A stretch of 64,000 nucleotides of DNA from Bacteroidia bacterium (GTDB lineage Bacteria > Bacteroidota > Bacteroidia > Bacteroidales > Prolixibacteraceae). Numbering within the stretch: position 1 is the first letter of the stretch; every line of letters begins with the position of its first letter. A program made the position numbers and the translations under genes. Below the pieces are notes generated by a model, which ran no database searches, had not been told where the DNA came from, and worked only from the letters and a program-made list of their open reading frames with translations. The stretch covers positions 1-64,000 of the forward strand of contig JAPLDS010000052.1 in assembly GCA_026391295.1 (NCBI GenBank), written 5' to 3'. Positions 8,317-17,265 of this stretch are shown piece after piece.

Positions 8317-10746
8317 TTAGTTTTTTATGATCCAGATCTCAGCAACTTGTGATCCTCGTTCGCCTTCGCCTTTATCGTCGTCGCCGCACGACCAAGTAAA
8401 GGTGACTTTCCCATCTTGAGTCACTGCTTTTGGAATTGGGAATTCAAACATTGGCTTAGTTCCCATCCGAATATAATCGTGAATCTTCACTCCGTCGGCA
8501 ACAAGTTTCATTTTAGAACGGAAACGACCAGTATAGGCAATGCGCAGGGTGTAGGTTGCATTTGGATCTAAATTATCATACTCCATTTGTAATGGCGTAT
8601 CGTAAAGTGTGTTGATCTGATTCATCCATGCCAGGGGGGTTGTCTGTCCTTCAAAGCCTTTTGCAACAATCTCATGCACCCAGTCGACACCTGATAATCC
8701 TACCCCGAAACTTACGCGAGGAGACTCTAAACTTCCTGGATCCTCGGCCCAAGTTTTCTTTGCTTTTACACGTTTCCATGCCGATAGTGATCCGAAATTA
8801 TCGTAAAAGCCACCTGGACCAGGATCAGTGCGGTGAAGCATTTTTTCAATCGCAGCAATCTTATCATTCTCTGTACTAATTTTTTCAATCCGCTTTAATT
8901 GATCAAGCATCCATAAGGCATCATTCAAGGGGATGTCGATGTTATCGATAAAATTTCCTCGTCCACTCATCGCATGATGTTTTATGATGGTTAGCTGCGA
9001 TCCAAAGCTCCGAAATAAAGAGTCTGCAAGAGCATAACATCTAGCTTTTAATTCTGGTGAGATTTGCTTCTCATTTGCTAAAGTTAAAGTGGCGCGTGCT
9101 TGAGAGATCGCCTCTTTTGAGCCAAGTTTCTTTGACTGTTCTAGGATGTTTCTGGCTTCGCGTTCAAGTGAGGCTTCATAGATAAGTCTTCGTTGCGTGT
9201 AACCATCAAAATAAGCTCTGATCAATCCACTTTGGAAACGAGGACTACTAAGTACGCTTTGAGGCGCAGTTTTTTCCATGGCTTGCCACTGCTGAAGGGT
9301 CAGCTGTACCTGGTCGTTAGATAATAATGGACCTCTTAGGTTTTTCTCTAATGATAGCAGTCCTTGAGCTACACCTTCCGAGTAGTCGTACCCGACGAAG
9401 AATCGTGCATATTCGCGAAGAGTTTCGAGCACAGGGGTAGACGGATTCCAGTCTTGATCGGTCCACACAAATTTATTCACGTCGTCATTGGTCCCTTCAG
9501 AATAGCTAATACTTCCGCTGGCATAGTTTGCATAGAAGTTATGGATATATTTCTCGTCTTCGGGTCTTGGATTGATGCATTCGCGACCTAAAGTCATGGC
9601 ATAGGCAATATCCCAATTTGGAACAGGGAACTGCGAGCTATAACTATGCGTAATATCAGGATATAAGCGTATCGGAATCGAAGGGTCGATTAATTTTTTT
9701 ACTTCAGGAAGCGGAGTTTTAATCCATGGACCATAAACAACGCCGCCAAACCAGTCATATTTCTTGTTCACATGACCATAAAACTTGCTATACCACTCTT
9801 TGCTCGGCTTGAATACTTGTGGCGACACCCAGATCTTCGCGTTTGGATGATATTTCTTTAAGACTACAGCCTCTTTTTGCAACCAGTTAAATAGGATGTC
9901 TGGTTCAAGGTCGCCTGGATCGCCAGCTGGGACGAATAACGCATCTAGTTTAGGCAGGCTACTAAAGACTTTTTCGCGCTCAGCGATCTCAACTTTTAGG
10001 GAGTCTTGATTGGTGTAATCAGACCCCATATTGGGATACCACATCCATACATCTAAACCATAAGACTGGCAAATGCGTGATTGCTCAACAATCATTTTGC
10101 TAGCCGGATATTTCATGTTTACACTTGTGGCATCGTCATCGGTACGAGGAGGCATAATCTCAATACTATTTACTCCAAAGATGGCAAGATCACGAATATA
10201 ACGGTCGTAATTTGCAATTGTCCAGGCATCATATGCATTGGTTTTTGGACGGTAGCCTAGTTGATGTCCACGTATTGGATATACTGGAGTTGAGGAGATA
10301 TTCAGGTTTTCAGGAATTAAGATCTTACCCTCTCTAAGCTCGATCTTACGTAGCAATTTACCTACACCAAATAGGGTGCCTCGCTCATCGTATCCAGCAA
10401 TGACAACGGTATTTTTATCGATCAATGAAATTTTAAATCCATCCTTGCCAGTTGCAGTAAGTTTATGGATCGCTGCTTTATATTTTGCGTCAAGCTTATC
10501 CATCTTCGATTCAACTCCGACTATGATTGTTGGTGTCGCTGGAGTAGCTTTAGAGATTGTTGGAAGCAAGATCTTGCTTCGTGTCTGAATCTCTTCGGTT
10601 AGGACCTGAACAGCCTTTTGAAGTTGCAGATTTTTTTTCTCAGAAAGCAAAACTTTTGCCTTCGAGAAATCCACGTTCTGGGCAATTCCTATCTGCGAAA
10701 TAAATAGGCAGATCAGGAGTAGTTGATAGAAATTTCTGTAGTTCAT
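8317..10746 (-). CDS. Secreted GH67/GH20-like putative glycoside hydrolase (paralogue 1 of 3)
   Basis: 809 residues with a signal peptide of about 22. Residues 25-165 form an alpha/beta N-terminal domain of the GH67/GH20/GH84 type (LQKAVQVLTEEI, ERGTLFGVGKLLRKIEL). A TIM-barrel-like region follows (YPIRGHQLGYRPKTNAYDAW, IFGVNSIEIMPP, LDALFVPAGDPG near 276, YSEGTNDDVNKFVW). After it come a helical region (about 480-640) and a C-terminal beta domain (NATYTLRIAYTGRF). Two related genes sit at 58791-61133 and 61162-63501. I cannot assign a CAZy family. The strand-4 motif reads GDPG rather than the GDE of GH20, so GH20 chemistry is not supported. The gene is in the minus-strand block, 38 bp after the metallophosphoesterase gene. 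Confidence 0.75.
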   Translation of the reverse strand: MNYRNFYQLLLICLFISQIGIAQNVDFSKAKVLLSEKKNLQLQKAVQVLTEEIQTRSKILLPTISKATPATPTIIVGVESKMDKLDAKYKAAIHKLTATGKDGFKISLIDKNTVVIAGYDERGTLFGVGKLLRKIELREGKILIPENLNISSTPVYPIRGHQLGYRPKTNAYDAWTIANYDRYIRDLAIFGVNSIEIMPPRTDDDATSVNMKYPASKMIVEQSRICQSYGLDVWMWYPNMGSDYTNQDSLKVEIAEREKVFSSLPKLDALFVPAGDPGDLEPDILFNWLQKEAVVLKKYHPNAKIWVSPQVFKPSKEWYSKFYGHVNKKYDWFGGVVYGPWIKTPLPEVKKLIDPSIPIRLYPDITHSYSSQFPVPNWDIAYAMTLGRECINPRPEDEKYIHNFYANYASGSISYSEGTNDDVNKFVWTDQDWNPSTPVLETLREYARFFVGYDYSEGVAQGLLSLEKNLRGPLLSNDQVQLTLQQWQAMEKTAPQSVLSSPRFQSGLIRAYFDGYTQRRLIYEASLEREARNILEQSKKLGSKEAISQARATLTLANEKQISPELKARCYALADSLFRSFGSQLTIIKHHAMSGRGNFIDNIDIPLNDALWMLDQLKRIEKISTENDKIAAIEKMLHRTDPGPGGFYDNFGSLSAWKRVKAKKTWAEDPGSLESPRVSFGVGLSGVDWVHEIVAKGFEGQTTPLAWMNQINTLYDTPLQMEYDNLDPNATYTLRIAYTGRFRSKMKLVADGVKIHDYIRMGTKPMFEFPIPKAVTQDGKVTFTWSCGDDDKGEGERGSQVAEIWIIKN

Positions 10747-10784
10747 TTTAGTTTGTATAAGTTATAGGGATGAGTGTTTTAGTT

Positions 10785-12683
10785 TTAATGAAAAAGCAGT
10801 TCAGATTTTAGGGGGTCCCAATCTTCAGCATCTCCCTTTTTTAGATATAGCCTCAAACGTTGAGGTCCAATCTTTTCTAGATATTCAATTTTCAGAACAT
10901 GAAATCCTTGTTGCAGAGCTGCAGTTCCAGTCTCGGTTCCTTTGGGGGAAGCATGATCGGTAACAACGACGCGGTTGTCTATTGTAATCCGACAGGCATC
11001 ATCGGCTTTTGACATAAACTGATAGAAACCATCCTCAGGAATTTTAATAAATCCGGTGTAAAGAACTCCCCAGTGGTCTTCTCTTTGAGCTAAATCCTGC
11101 ACGGCAAAATTCGTCGCTAGGCCTTTTGTTTTTGCAACAAGTGCAGGGAAATCAGGAATTGTATTCCATTCTCCTTCAAAATAGCTGTAATTTAAACCAG
11201 TTGTTAAGTTGGTTACTTGGGTTGCTTTCTGAAAATCCGTTTTTTCGAAATTTTCAGCTTCAACAGCCGAGTATTCTTCTTTGTCGTTTTTTAGGTAACC
11301 TGATACGTTAGAGCTTTCTTTTAACTCGATTGGTTTAAGATATGGTGCTTCTTGGTTATTAATTTTGGCGATCATTGAGAGTTTTTTTGAAAAAGGATGA
11401 GCTAATTCAATGGTCGTTTGATCGATAAATAGGGGAGACGTATGATTAATTATGGAAGGTCTGGTTGGGTTCACCTCAATTTGATGTTTCCCTTGAAGAG
11501 AGAATCCAGGATAATCAGGCCCGCTATATTTCATCTCCCAGAAAAATTGCAATAAATCGCTCGTCCCTTTGGTGATTGGTTTAATCGCATGAAATGGAAT
11601 CTCAATCGACTGACTTGCTCCAGCAGAAAGCTGAATCGCTATCTCTGGATTTTCAATCTGCAATTGATGGTGATGCAAGAAATTCAGTTTAATATCTAGC
11701 GGTGTATCGGATGGGTTTTTAAAGGTTAAATAGAGCGTGCCATGAGTTAATAATTCCCCTTTGTTGCATAGCACAAGATTTTTAAACATCGTGTTTTCAA
11801 GCAATGGCTTAGCCATCTTCGCTGTCTTTTCATTGCTGATATCGTGGGCTAAAATTCCATCTAACCTTAAGTTTGCGATTATTGGACCCTCGTCTGTCAT
11901 GGATACCCATGAGATATGATCAAATTCGCCGATATAGGTTCCTCTTAATGCGCTGCTTCCGCCAGTGGTCGATAAGATGTAATAATTCGAATTGTTTCGT
12001 TTTGAATAATTGTAGTTGTGTTCATGACCAGCTATTACAGTATACTTACGGCTTGCTAATTCTTGTTCGATTTTATCAAAACGACCGTTGGTTTTATACT
12101 TCCAAATTGGGTGGTGCATAAATATAAAGGTCCATCGGACATCTGAATTTTTCTTTAAGGTATTTATCACAAAATCTGTCTGTTCTGTGGTAAGGTTGTA
12201 ATTTTCGTCGTCGTTTGTGTCGAGGCTGATGAACAGTGTGTTTTTATAAACAAAGCTGTAGTAGCGTCTGCCATATAGCTTCTCCCACTCTGCTGCCATG
12301 GTTTTATTGGTGATGTCATGGTTTCCTGGCAGGTAGAAGAAAGGCATTTTTAATCCGGAGATTACGCCGTTTACTGTTGCCCAGTCTTTTTTAATTACTG
12401 CGGTGTCGGTGGTATATCCCGTTATTAAATCACCCACACACATCACAAATTCCGGCATCATCATATTCAGTTTCTTGACGCCATCCTCAAAGACTCCAGG
12501 TCTGTTTCCACCTGTACGATCACTAATAATTCCAAATTGAAAGTTCTTCGGGTCGTTGTAGAAATTAAGATTTGTCCAAGGCTTTTTCACCGTCTTAACG
12601 TCCGACTTAAACCGCGTAGGAGTTTTGCAGTCTGAAAAGAGAAGGATCAATAAGCTACTTAATAAGATCAATCGATATTTCAT
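10785..12683 (-). CDS. Metallophosphoesterase lipoprotein with C-terminal PA14-like domain
   Basis: 632 residues from the ATG at 12683, chosen because it gives a clean lipoprotein signal (MKYRLILLSSLLILLFSDC, lipid Cys19). An upstream in-frame ATG at 12728 would overlap the GH109 gene. The calcineurin-like core occupies about residues 40-260: GIISDRTGG (a variant of the usual DxH), CVGDLI, LPGNHD, FMHHPIW and IAGHEHNY. The C-terminal 130 residues (YFEGEWNTIPDF, GFIKIPEDGFYQFMSKADD, RITIDNRVV, HVLKIEYLE) match a PA14-like sugar-binding sandwich. Probably a surface phosphoesterase anchored to glycan. It follows GH109 by 22 bp in the same direction. Confidence 0.85.
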   Translation of the reverse strand: MKYRLILLSSLLILLFSDCKTPTRFKSDVKTVKKPWTNLNFYNDPKNFQFGIISDRTGGNRPGVFEDGVKKLNMMMPEFVMCVGDLITGYTTDTAVIKKDWATVNGVISGLKMPFFYLPGNHDITNKTMAAEWEKLYGRRYYSFVYKNTLFISLDTNDDENYNLTTEQTDFVINTLKKNSDVRWTFIFMHHPIWKYKTNGRFDKIEQELASRKYTVIAGHEHNYNYSKRNNSNYYILSTTGGSSALRGTYIGEFDHISWVSMTDEGPIIANLRLDGILAHDISNEKTAKMAKPLLENTMFKNLVLCNKGELLTHGTLYLTFKNPSDTPLDIKLNFLHHHQLQIENPEIAIQLSAGASQSIEIPFHAIKPITKGTSDLLQFFWEMKYSGPDYPGFSLQGKHQIEVNPTRPSIINHTSPLFIDQTTIELAHPFSKKLSMIAKINNQEAPYLKPIELKESSNVSGYLKNDKEEYSAVEAENFEKTDFQKATQVTNLTTGLNYSYFEGEWNTIPDFPALVAKTKGLATNFAVQDLAQREDHWGVLYTGFIKIPEDGFYQFMSKADDACRITIDNRVVVTDHASPKGTETGTAALQQGFHVLKIEYLEKIGPQRLRLYLKKGDAEDWDPLKSELLFH

Positions 12684-12705
12684 AACAGTCAAGGAGTAAA
12701 TTCGT

Positions 12706-14136
12706 TTATGCTTTGGATTTATTTGCATTTCTAACTTCTGTTGTTCCTCCCCCTTTACGGGTTAGTTCAACTGGCGCATTTGTTTTCCAATTGCCATTCG
12801 TAAAGTCAGGTATGTCGACGGAGTTCGAACGGTTAGCAACAGATTTTTCACTTAATGGTGCAATAGAACTCCAGAGAGCAGCATCGTAAACATTTTCATC
12901 GAGCGGAAGCCCATTTCTTAGACAATCGATTAGACGCCAGTCCATCATAAAATCCATCCCCCCATGACCACCAATTCTTTTTGCCATTTCGCCAATACGT
13001 TTAACGATCTCAGGGGTGTATTTTTCTTCTACTGCTTTCATCTCGATCTCTGTGAGCCACCCATGGCCATTGGAGATGCGAGCTGGCTCAGGCCATTTGC
13101 TAGCCATCCCTTTTGTTCCACTGATTAGATGGATACGGGAATAGGGTCGAGGACTTGTGACATCGTGCTGAACCATAATGGTACGTCCTTTCATCGTTCG
13201 AATGGTCGTGGTGTTCATATTGCCGCGGAATTGCTTCCCGACAAATTCGCTGTAGAAATTATCCGTTGCAGCTAGCTCACTAGCTTTCGCACTCATTTGA
13301 AAATCTTTTGACGACACAGAAGTGAGAAAATCCATCTGATCCCCTCGGTTGATATTCATAATCTGACAAATCGGACCGAGGCCATGTGTCGGATAGATAT
13401 TACCCTCGCGGTAATTCTCTTTTAGTCGCCACATGTCTGAATATTTTGACTTGCTAAAATTCCCTTCCAAGAGGTCGTGGATGTAGGCACCTTCACCATG
13501 AATGATCTCGCCAAAGTATCCCTGTCGAGCCATGTTAAGGGTTAGCAGTTCAAAGAAATCGTAACAGCAATTCTCTAGCATCATAAAATGCTTTCTGGTT
13601 TTTTCAGATGTTTCGACTAATTGCCAGCACTCGTCAATAGTTTTGGCAGCTGGTACTTCAGATGCGGCATGTTTGCCACTCTCCATGGCATACACTGCCA
13701 TTGGCGTGTGCCAAGCCCATGGTGTGGTAATATAGATTAGGTCCAGATCTGCACTCTGGCACATCTCTTTCCAGATCTCTTTTGATCCACTATAGGATCT
13801 TGCTTTTGGCAGACCGTGTTTTTCAAGTATGGCTTGACATTTATCGACTCTTTCGCTTTGTATATCACACAGTGCAACAATCTCAACACCCTCAATATTC
13901 GACATCCGCTCAACAGCTCCTGGTCCACGATTCCCTAAGCCAATGAAGCCAATGCGCACTTTATCAAGCTTTGGTGCAGCGTATCCGCTCATGTTAAAGC
14001 GTGACTTAGTTGTCGTTCTATTTGTTTCTGCCGGGGAGGCATGGTCAACTTCGTTTGCACGAGTAGATAGTCCAGCGGCAAGTACACCAGTGCCTAGAAT
14101 TGTCTTTTTGAGAAAATTTCTGCGATCGGAAGTCAT
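12706..14136 (-). CDS. GH109-type NAD-dependent alpha-N-acetylgalactosaminidase (Gfo/Idh/MocA fold)
   Basis: 476 residues. The N-terminus has a Tat-type signal (RRNFLKKTILGTG), fitting a cofactor-containing exported protein. The Rossmann motif FIGLGNRGPGAVERM (about 64-78) binds NAD. HTPMAVYAMESGKHAASEVPAA and MMLENCCYDFFELLTLNMARQG are close to the segments of characterised GH109 enzymes and separate it from ordinary Gfo/Idh/MocA dehydrogenases. GH109 removes terminal alpha-GalNAc by an oxidation-elimination mechanism using bound NAD. Length is normal for the family (about 450). It starts 10 bp after the stop of the ADP-ribosylglycohydrolase-like gene. GalNAc specificity is inferred from family. 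Confidence 0.9.
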   Translation of the reverse strand: MTSDRRNFLKKTILGTGVLAAGLSTRANEVDHASPAETNRTTTKSRFNMSGYAAPKLDKVRIGFIGLGNRGPGAVERMSNIEGVEIVALCDIQSERVDKCQAILEKHGLPKARSYSGSKEIWKEMCQSADLDLIYITTPWAWHTPMAVYAMESGKHAASEVPAAKTIDECWQLVETSEKTRKHFMMLENCCYDFFELLTLNMARQGYFGEIIHGEGAYIHDLLEGNFSKSKYSDMWRLKENYREGNIYPTHGLGPICQIMNINRGDQMDFLTSVSSKDFQMSAKASELAATDNFYSEFVGKQFRGNMNTTTIRTMKGRTIMVQHDVTSPRPYSRIHLISGTKGMASKWPEPARISNGHGWLTEIEMKAVEEKYTPEIVKRIGEMAKRIGGHGGMDFMMDWRLIDCLRNGLPLDENVYDAALWSSIAPLSEKSVANRSNSVDIPDFTNGNWKTNAPVELTRKGGGTTEVRNANKSKA

Positions 14137-14146
14137 GGTTTACAGT

Positions 14147-15757
14147 TTAGTACTGAAATGTAAATTTAAAATTATCTGCGATCTTTGGTCCAGTTTTAAA
14201 AACCACAGCTTCAGAAAGATAAATAGTTGATCCTTCGGCTTCTGCTCGCTTTTCATTTTTGACCACAACTTTAAGAATGTGCTTACCTTGTGGAAGTTGA
14301 GTAATCATGAAAATACTGGTGTTCCCTGGTGATTGATGGGAGAAATTAAAGTAGCAGTCGATTGTCCTTTTGAATTGACCATCGACATAAATATCTGCCT
14401 TGCCAGCATTGCGATCCCAATTCCCAGCGATAGATACTCCTGTCCCTTCAAAGGTAAATGTAGCTTCATCGCCCGCATTGGCACTAAATCGAGATTGTGG
14501 AATTGTATCTGATTTGAATTTCGTTTCCCATTTTCCCTTAAATGCCCATCCTCCTTTTTCAAATGGAGTCACTCTGCGATCAAAAATAAGGTTCGGGAAG
14601 GAGGATTCTGCGATGCCAGCTTTAGGTGCTTGCGGATTGATGGTTATTAGCTGCTCAGTGGCCTGTCCACCCTCTTGTATTGTAATCTGTTTAACGTAAT
14701 CAATTGTTTTTGTAATGGTCTTTTTAAATGAGTAATCGGTATTGATAAAAAGTGAATCTCCCAAATATTCAACTTGTTTACGATACTCTTTTGGAAAGGC
14801 GCTAAATCCTTTTAATACGCCAAGTACACCTAAGGCGCTTGATGGATTACAATCTGAATCTTGACCACATCGAGTGGAGATCTCCATTGTTTTTAATGGA
14901 TCACCCTCTCCATAAAGCAATCCAAATACGATGTAGGCACCGTTAAGTTTTGCATCGATATTATAGCTTGAGCCTGCTCCACAAATGTCTATGCTTGCCC
15001 ATTTCTTTTCTAGCTCTTTCCAGGCAGCGCGCCAATCTTTGGGATAGTGGCCGTGAAGAAGGATGGCGTCACTAATAATTTTTGCGTATTCGCTCTCTTG
15101 CGGAAGAGATTTTAGGGCATGCTCAACGACTTTTAAGATGTCGTTTTCAAAATAGGCTTCTGAATAGAGTGCAGCGACAAAATTACCACCATAAACACCA
15201 TCGCCATAATTCATGATATGGCCAATCTTCTGTGCCATTTTAGTGGCTGTCTGTGGCATGCCTGGACACATCAATCCAATATAGTCAGCTTCGATTTGAA
15301 AATCAATATCGTCCGCATGAGCATTGTATTCAGGACTTCCCGATTGGGGCGGGAAGATGCTGTCGAAATAGTTTTTTCTTGCCTGCACATTGGCATGCCA
15401 AAGTTTATAGCCCGATTTTGCAAATAATTCTTGAAATTTCTTCGCCGGTGCATCCATGCCATATTGATCCATGGTCATCATAAAGGTTAACTGCACATAG
15501 ATATCGTCCTCTAAAAGGGCCAGATTAGTTTGCGAAGGAGTCCACTTAATCGAATCTTCTAAGGTAAATCCATGCGCCACAAATTCGGTCGGTACGCCAT
15601 AGCTTACACCAATCATTTTTCCTGCCCAGCCTCCTGCAATTTTATCTTTGAGCACCTCGATGGGGATAGTGCGCTGTATTTTATTCTTGTTTTCTTGGCA
15701 TGAAGTTAGGTTTAAGCAAAGAAGCAGGATCAGACTGGAGAAGAGGTTTAGTTTCAT
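14147..15757 (-). CDS. ADP-ribosylglycohydrolase-family lipoprotein
   Basis: 536 residues with a lipobox (LNLTSCQ, Cys20). Residues 35-330 are an ADP-ribosyl-glycohydrolase (DraG-type) domain: KIAGGWAGKMIGVSYG, LEDDIYVQLTFM, HADDIDFQIEADYIGL and GQDSDCNPSSALGVLGVLKG, with the paired acidic metal ligands in place. The last ~150 residues form an added beta domain (FTFEGTGVSIAGNW, DIYVDGQFKRTIDCYFN) resembling a carbohydrate-binding module. Cytoplasmic relatives remove ADP-ribose from proteins. A lipid-anchored copy inside a glycan locus probably acts on an N- or O-glycoside outside the cell; that is inference. Preceded by a terminator at 15811-15850, so it may have its own promoter. Confidence 0.87.
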   Translation of the reverse strand: MKLNLFSSLILLLCLNLTSCQENKNKIQRTIPIEVLKDKIAGGWAGKMIGVSYGVPTEFVAHGFTLEDSIKWTPSQTNLALLEDDIYVQLTFMMTMDQYGMDAPAKKFQELFAKSGYKLWHANVQARKNYFDSIFPPQSGSPEYNAHADDIDFQIEADYIGLMCPGMPQTATKMAQKIGHIMNYGDGVYGGNFVAALYSEAYFENDILKVVEHALKSLPQESEYAKIISDAILLHGHYPKDWRAAWKELEKKWASIDICGAGSSYNIDAKLNGAYIVFGLLYGEGDPLKTMEISTRCGQDSDCNPSSALGVLGVLKGFSAFPKEYRKQVEYLGDSLFINTDYSFKKTITKTIDYVKQITIQEGGQATEQLITINPQAPKAGIAESSFPNLIFDRRVTPFEKGGWAFKGKWETKFKSDTIPQSRFSANAGDEATFTFEGTGVSIAGNWDRNAGKADIYVDGQFKRTIDCYFNFSHQSPGNTSIFMITQLPQGKHILKVVVKNEKRAEAEGSTIYLSEAVVFKTGPKIADNFKFTFQY

Positions 15758-15810
15758 TATAGTTGTGAAGGATTTTTCTGGATTTAGCTTTTTTGGTCGT
15801 TTATTAGGTT

Positions 15811-15850
15811 AAAAAAGGCAGCCATTGATAATAGATGGCTGCCTTTAAAA
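15811..15850 (-). terminator. Rho-independent terminator after the PhoPQ-related gene
   Basis: A 12-bp perfect stem AAAGGCAGCCAT / ATGGCTGCCTTT (15814-15825 and 15835-15846) with a 9-base loop. On the minus strand it is followed by a run of six T. It lies just after the stop of the 15863-17221 gene and splits the minus-strand block into two transcription units. Confidence 0.8.
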
Positions 15851-15862
15851 TTTTATTTTGGA

Positions 15863-17221
15863 CTAGTTCCGAAGCAATAATTTTCGGTCATTGGTGACAA
15901 ACATACGAGTACTCTGTGTGTAGTCTGGTCCGAATGGCGCTTTGTATTTCAAGTCGATATAGAATGCTTTGTATCCCGATTCAGGTATTTGAACGGTTAC
16001 CGTAATGTCTTTCTGGTGTGCTGCATTTAAGCTCATCCCAGACCAATGTTCGTCTCTGAAATCTTGGTCTTTTGAATCGGCGCTCCAGATCAAGGCATCA
16101 ACAAGTATCTCAGGTGTTGACTTAATCTTAAGTGTTAATGTTTTATTATCTTGAGAGATAGTATAGTTACAAATTGCATATTTCCCGTTGGTTACTGTGG
16201 TGCCAACGAAGGCACTAAGTGTTGCAAAGGCTTTTTTCTTGTCGCCAAGGTCATGTGCTGCATTTGGAGTGTAACAGATATGGTTGTCGCCAGGTATGCT
16301 ATCGATGTAATTCTTAACTGCATCTGCTGGCCAATATGGGTCGTTGGTGCCCATAAAAATCATTTTTGGCATCGTCAATAATTTGCGATACGAATAAGGG
16401 TCAACCATTTTTACTAAATCGCTTCCACCTGGGGTATTAAACTGTTGAGCAATTCCAAGATTCACGTAGTCTTGGATTTCAACACTATAATCGCCCCATA
16501 CCTTTTTTTGGTAATCTACATTGACAGGCATATTAAGAACATCAATAACCATTGGTCCAATTGCTTTTACACGTTTATCATTTGCTCCAGTCAACCAAGT
16601 TGTCCATCCTCTTTTTGACGCCCCAGAAACAATAAAATGACCTACGTTTTTCTTGATCTCTTTAGTGGCAAATTTTTGAACTACATCCATCGCACGAACA
16701 GCACTCTTTGTCATAGCAAAAAGCAATGGCCAGGTGAAATCATGATCTTGAAGATAGCTATGAAGGGTAAATGAGATTAGTGCATCTTCCGTACGGTCGC
16801 CATAAAGTGGTTGGTTTGGAACCTGCCAGATCAAGGAAACTATCGATTTATTTGTTTTGGCTAGATTGCTTAAATTAACGACTAAGTCTTCATCCCATTT
16901 ATGTGTGCTTGGAACGGTTTTATCATTATGACCGCCAGTAATAAATAGAAGGGCATCGTTGTATTTTAGATCTTCAGGAACCATGATAAACATCTCATGT
17001 TTCCAAGTAATTCCGCGCCATACCTGCGAGGTGTATTCTAAACGATAAAGCATCACTCCATCACCCTTCATTTTCTCTTTGACCTCCCATTTAAAGGAGT
17101 TGTCGTTATTATGAAGATATGCCTGAAGAGCTGTCTCCGGGGTGATTGCCTTTGGTGTTGCTGCTGAGCCAGTTAAAAAAGAACAGCATAGAAATAATAG
17201 TCCAAAAATTAATTTTCTCAT
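15863..17221 (-). CDS. PhoPQ-activated pathogenicity-related (PqaA-like) protein
   Basis: 452 residues with a signal peptide (about 1-20, ending GSAA). The sequence matches the PhoPQ_related family: ETALQAYLHNNDNSFKWEV, HEMFIMVPED, FITGGHND, VSGASKRGWTTWL (candidate nucleophile Ser of an alpha/beta hydrolase), FMGTNDPYWPADA and NAAHDLG. The serine, a late aspartate (GTNDPYW) and histidine (AAHDL) would complete a hydrolase triad. The biochemical role of the family is not established; an esterase or deacylase acting on glycan substituents would suit the context. It lies 44 bp after the GH172 gene and is the last gene before the terminator. Confidence 0.85.
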   Translation of the reverse strand: MRKLIFGLLFLCCSFLTGSAATPKAITPETALQAYLHNNDNSFKWEVKEKMKGDGVMLYRLEYTSQVWRGITWKHEMFIMVPEDLKYNDALLFITGGHNDKTVPSTHKWDEDLVVNLSNLAKTNKSIVSLIWQVPNQPLYGDRTEDALISFTLHSYLQDHDFTWPLLFAMTKSAVRAMDVVQKFATKEIKKNVGHFIVSGASKRGWTTWLTGANDKRVKAIGPMVIDVLNMPVNVDYQKKVWGDYSVEIQDYVNLGIAQQFNTPGGSDLVKMVDPYSYRKLLTMPKMIFMGTNDPYWPADAVKNYIDSIPGDNHICYTPNAAHDLGDKKKAFATLSAFVGTTVTNGKYAICNYTISQDNKTLTLKIKSTPEILVDALIWSADSKDQDFRDEHWSGMSLNAAHQKDITVTVQIPESGYKAFYIDLKYKAPFGPDYTQSTRMFVTNDRKLLLRN

Positions 17222-17265
17222 TTTTAAAAATTTATATAATACATGGTTTAAAAGTAATTATTTTT

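Noticed and set aside
12706-14136. Ordinary Gfo/Idh/MocA sugar dehydrogenase instead of GH109
   Set aside because: The Tat signal, GLGNRG, and the MLENCCYDFFEL-type segment fit GH109 more closely, although dehydrogenase activity is not excluded.
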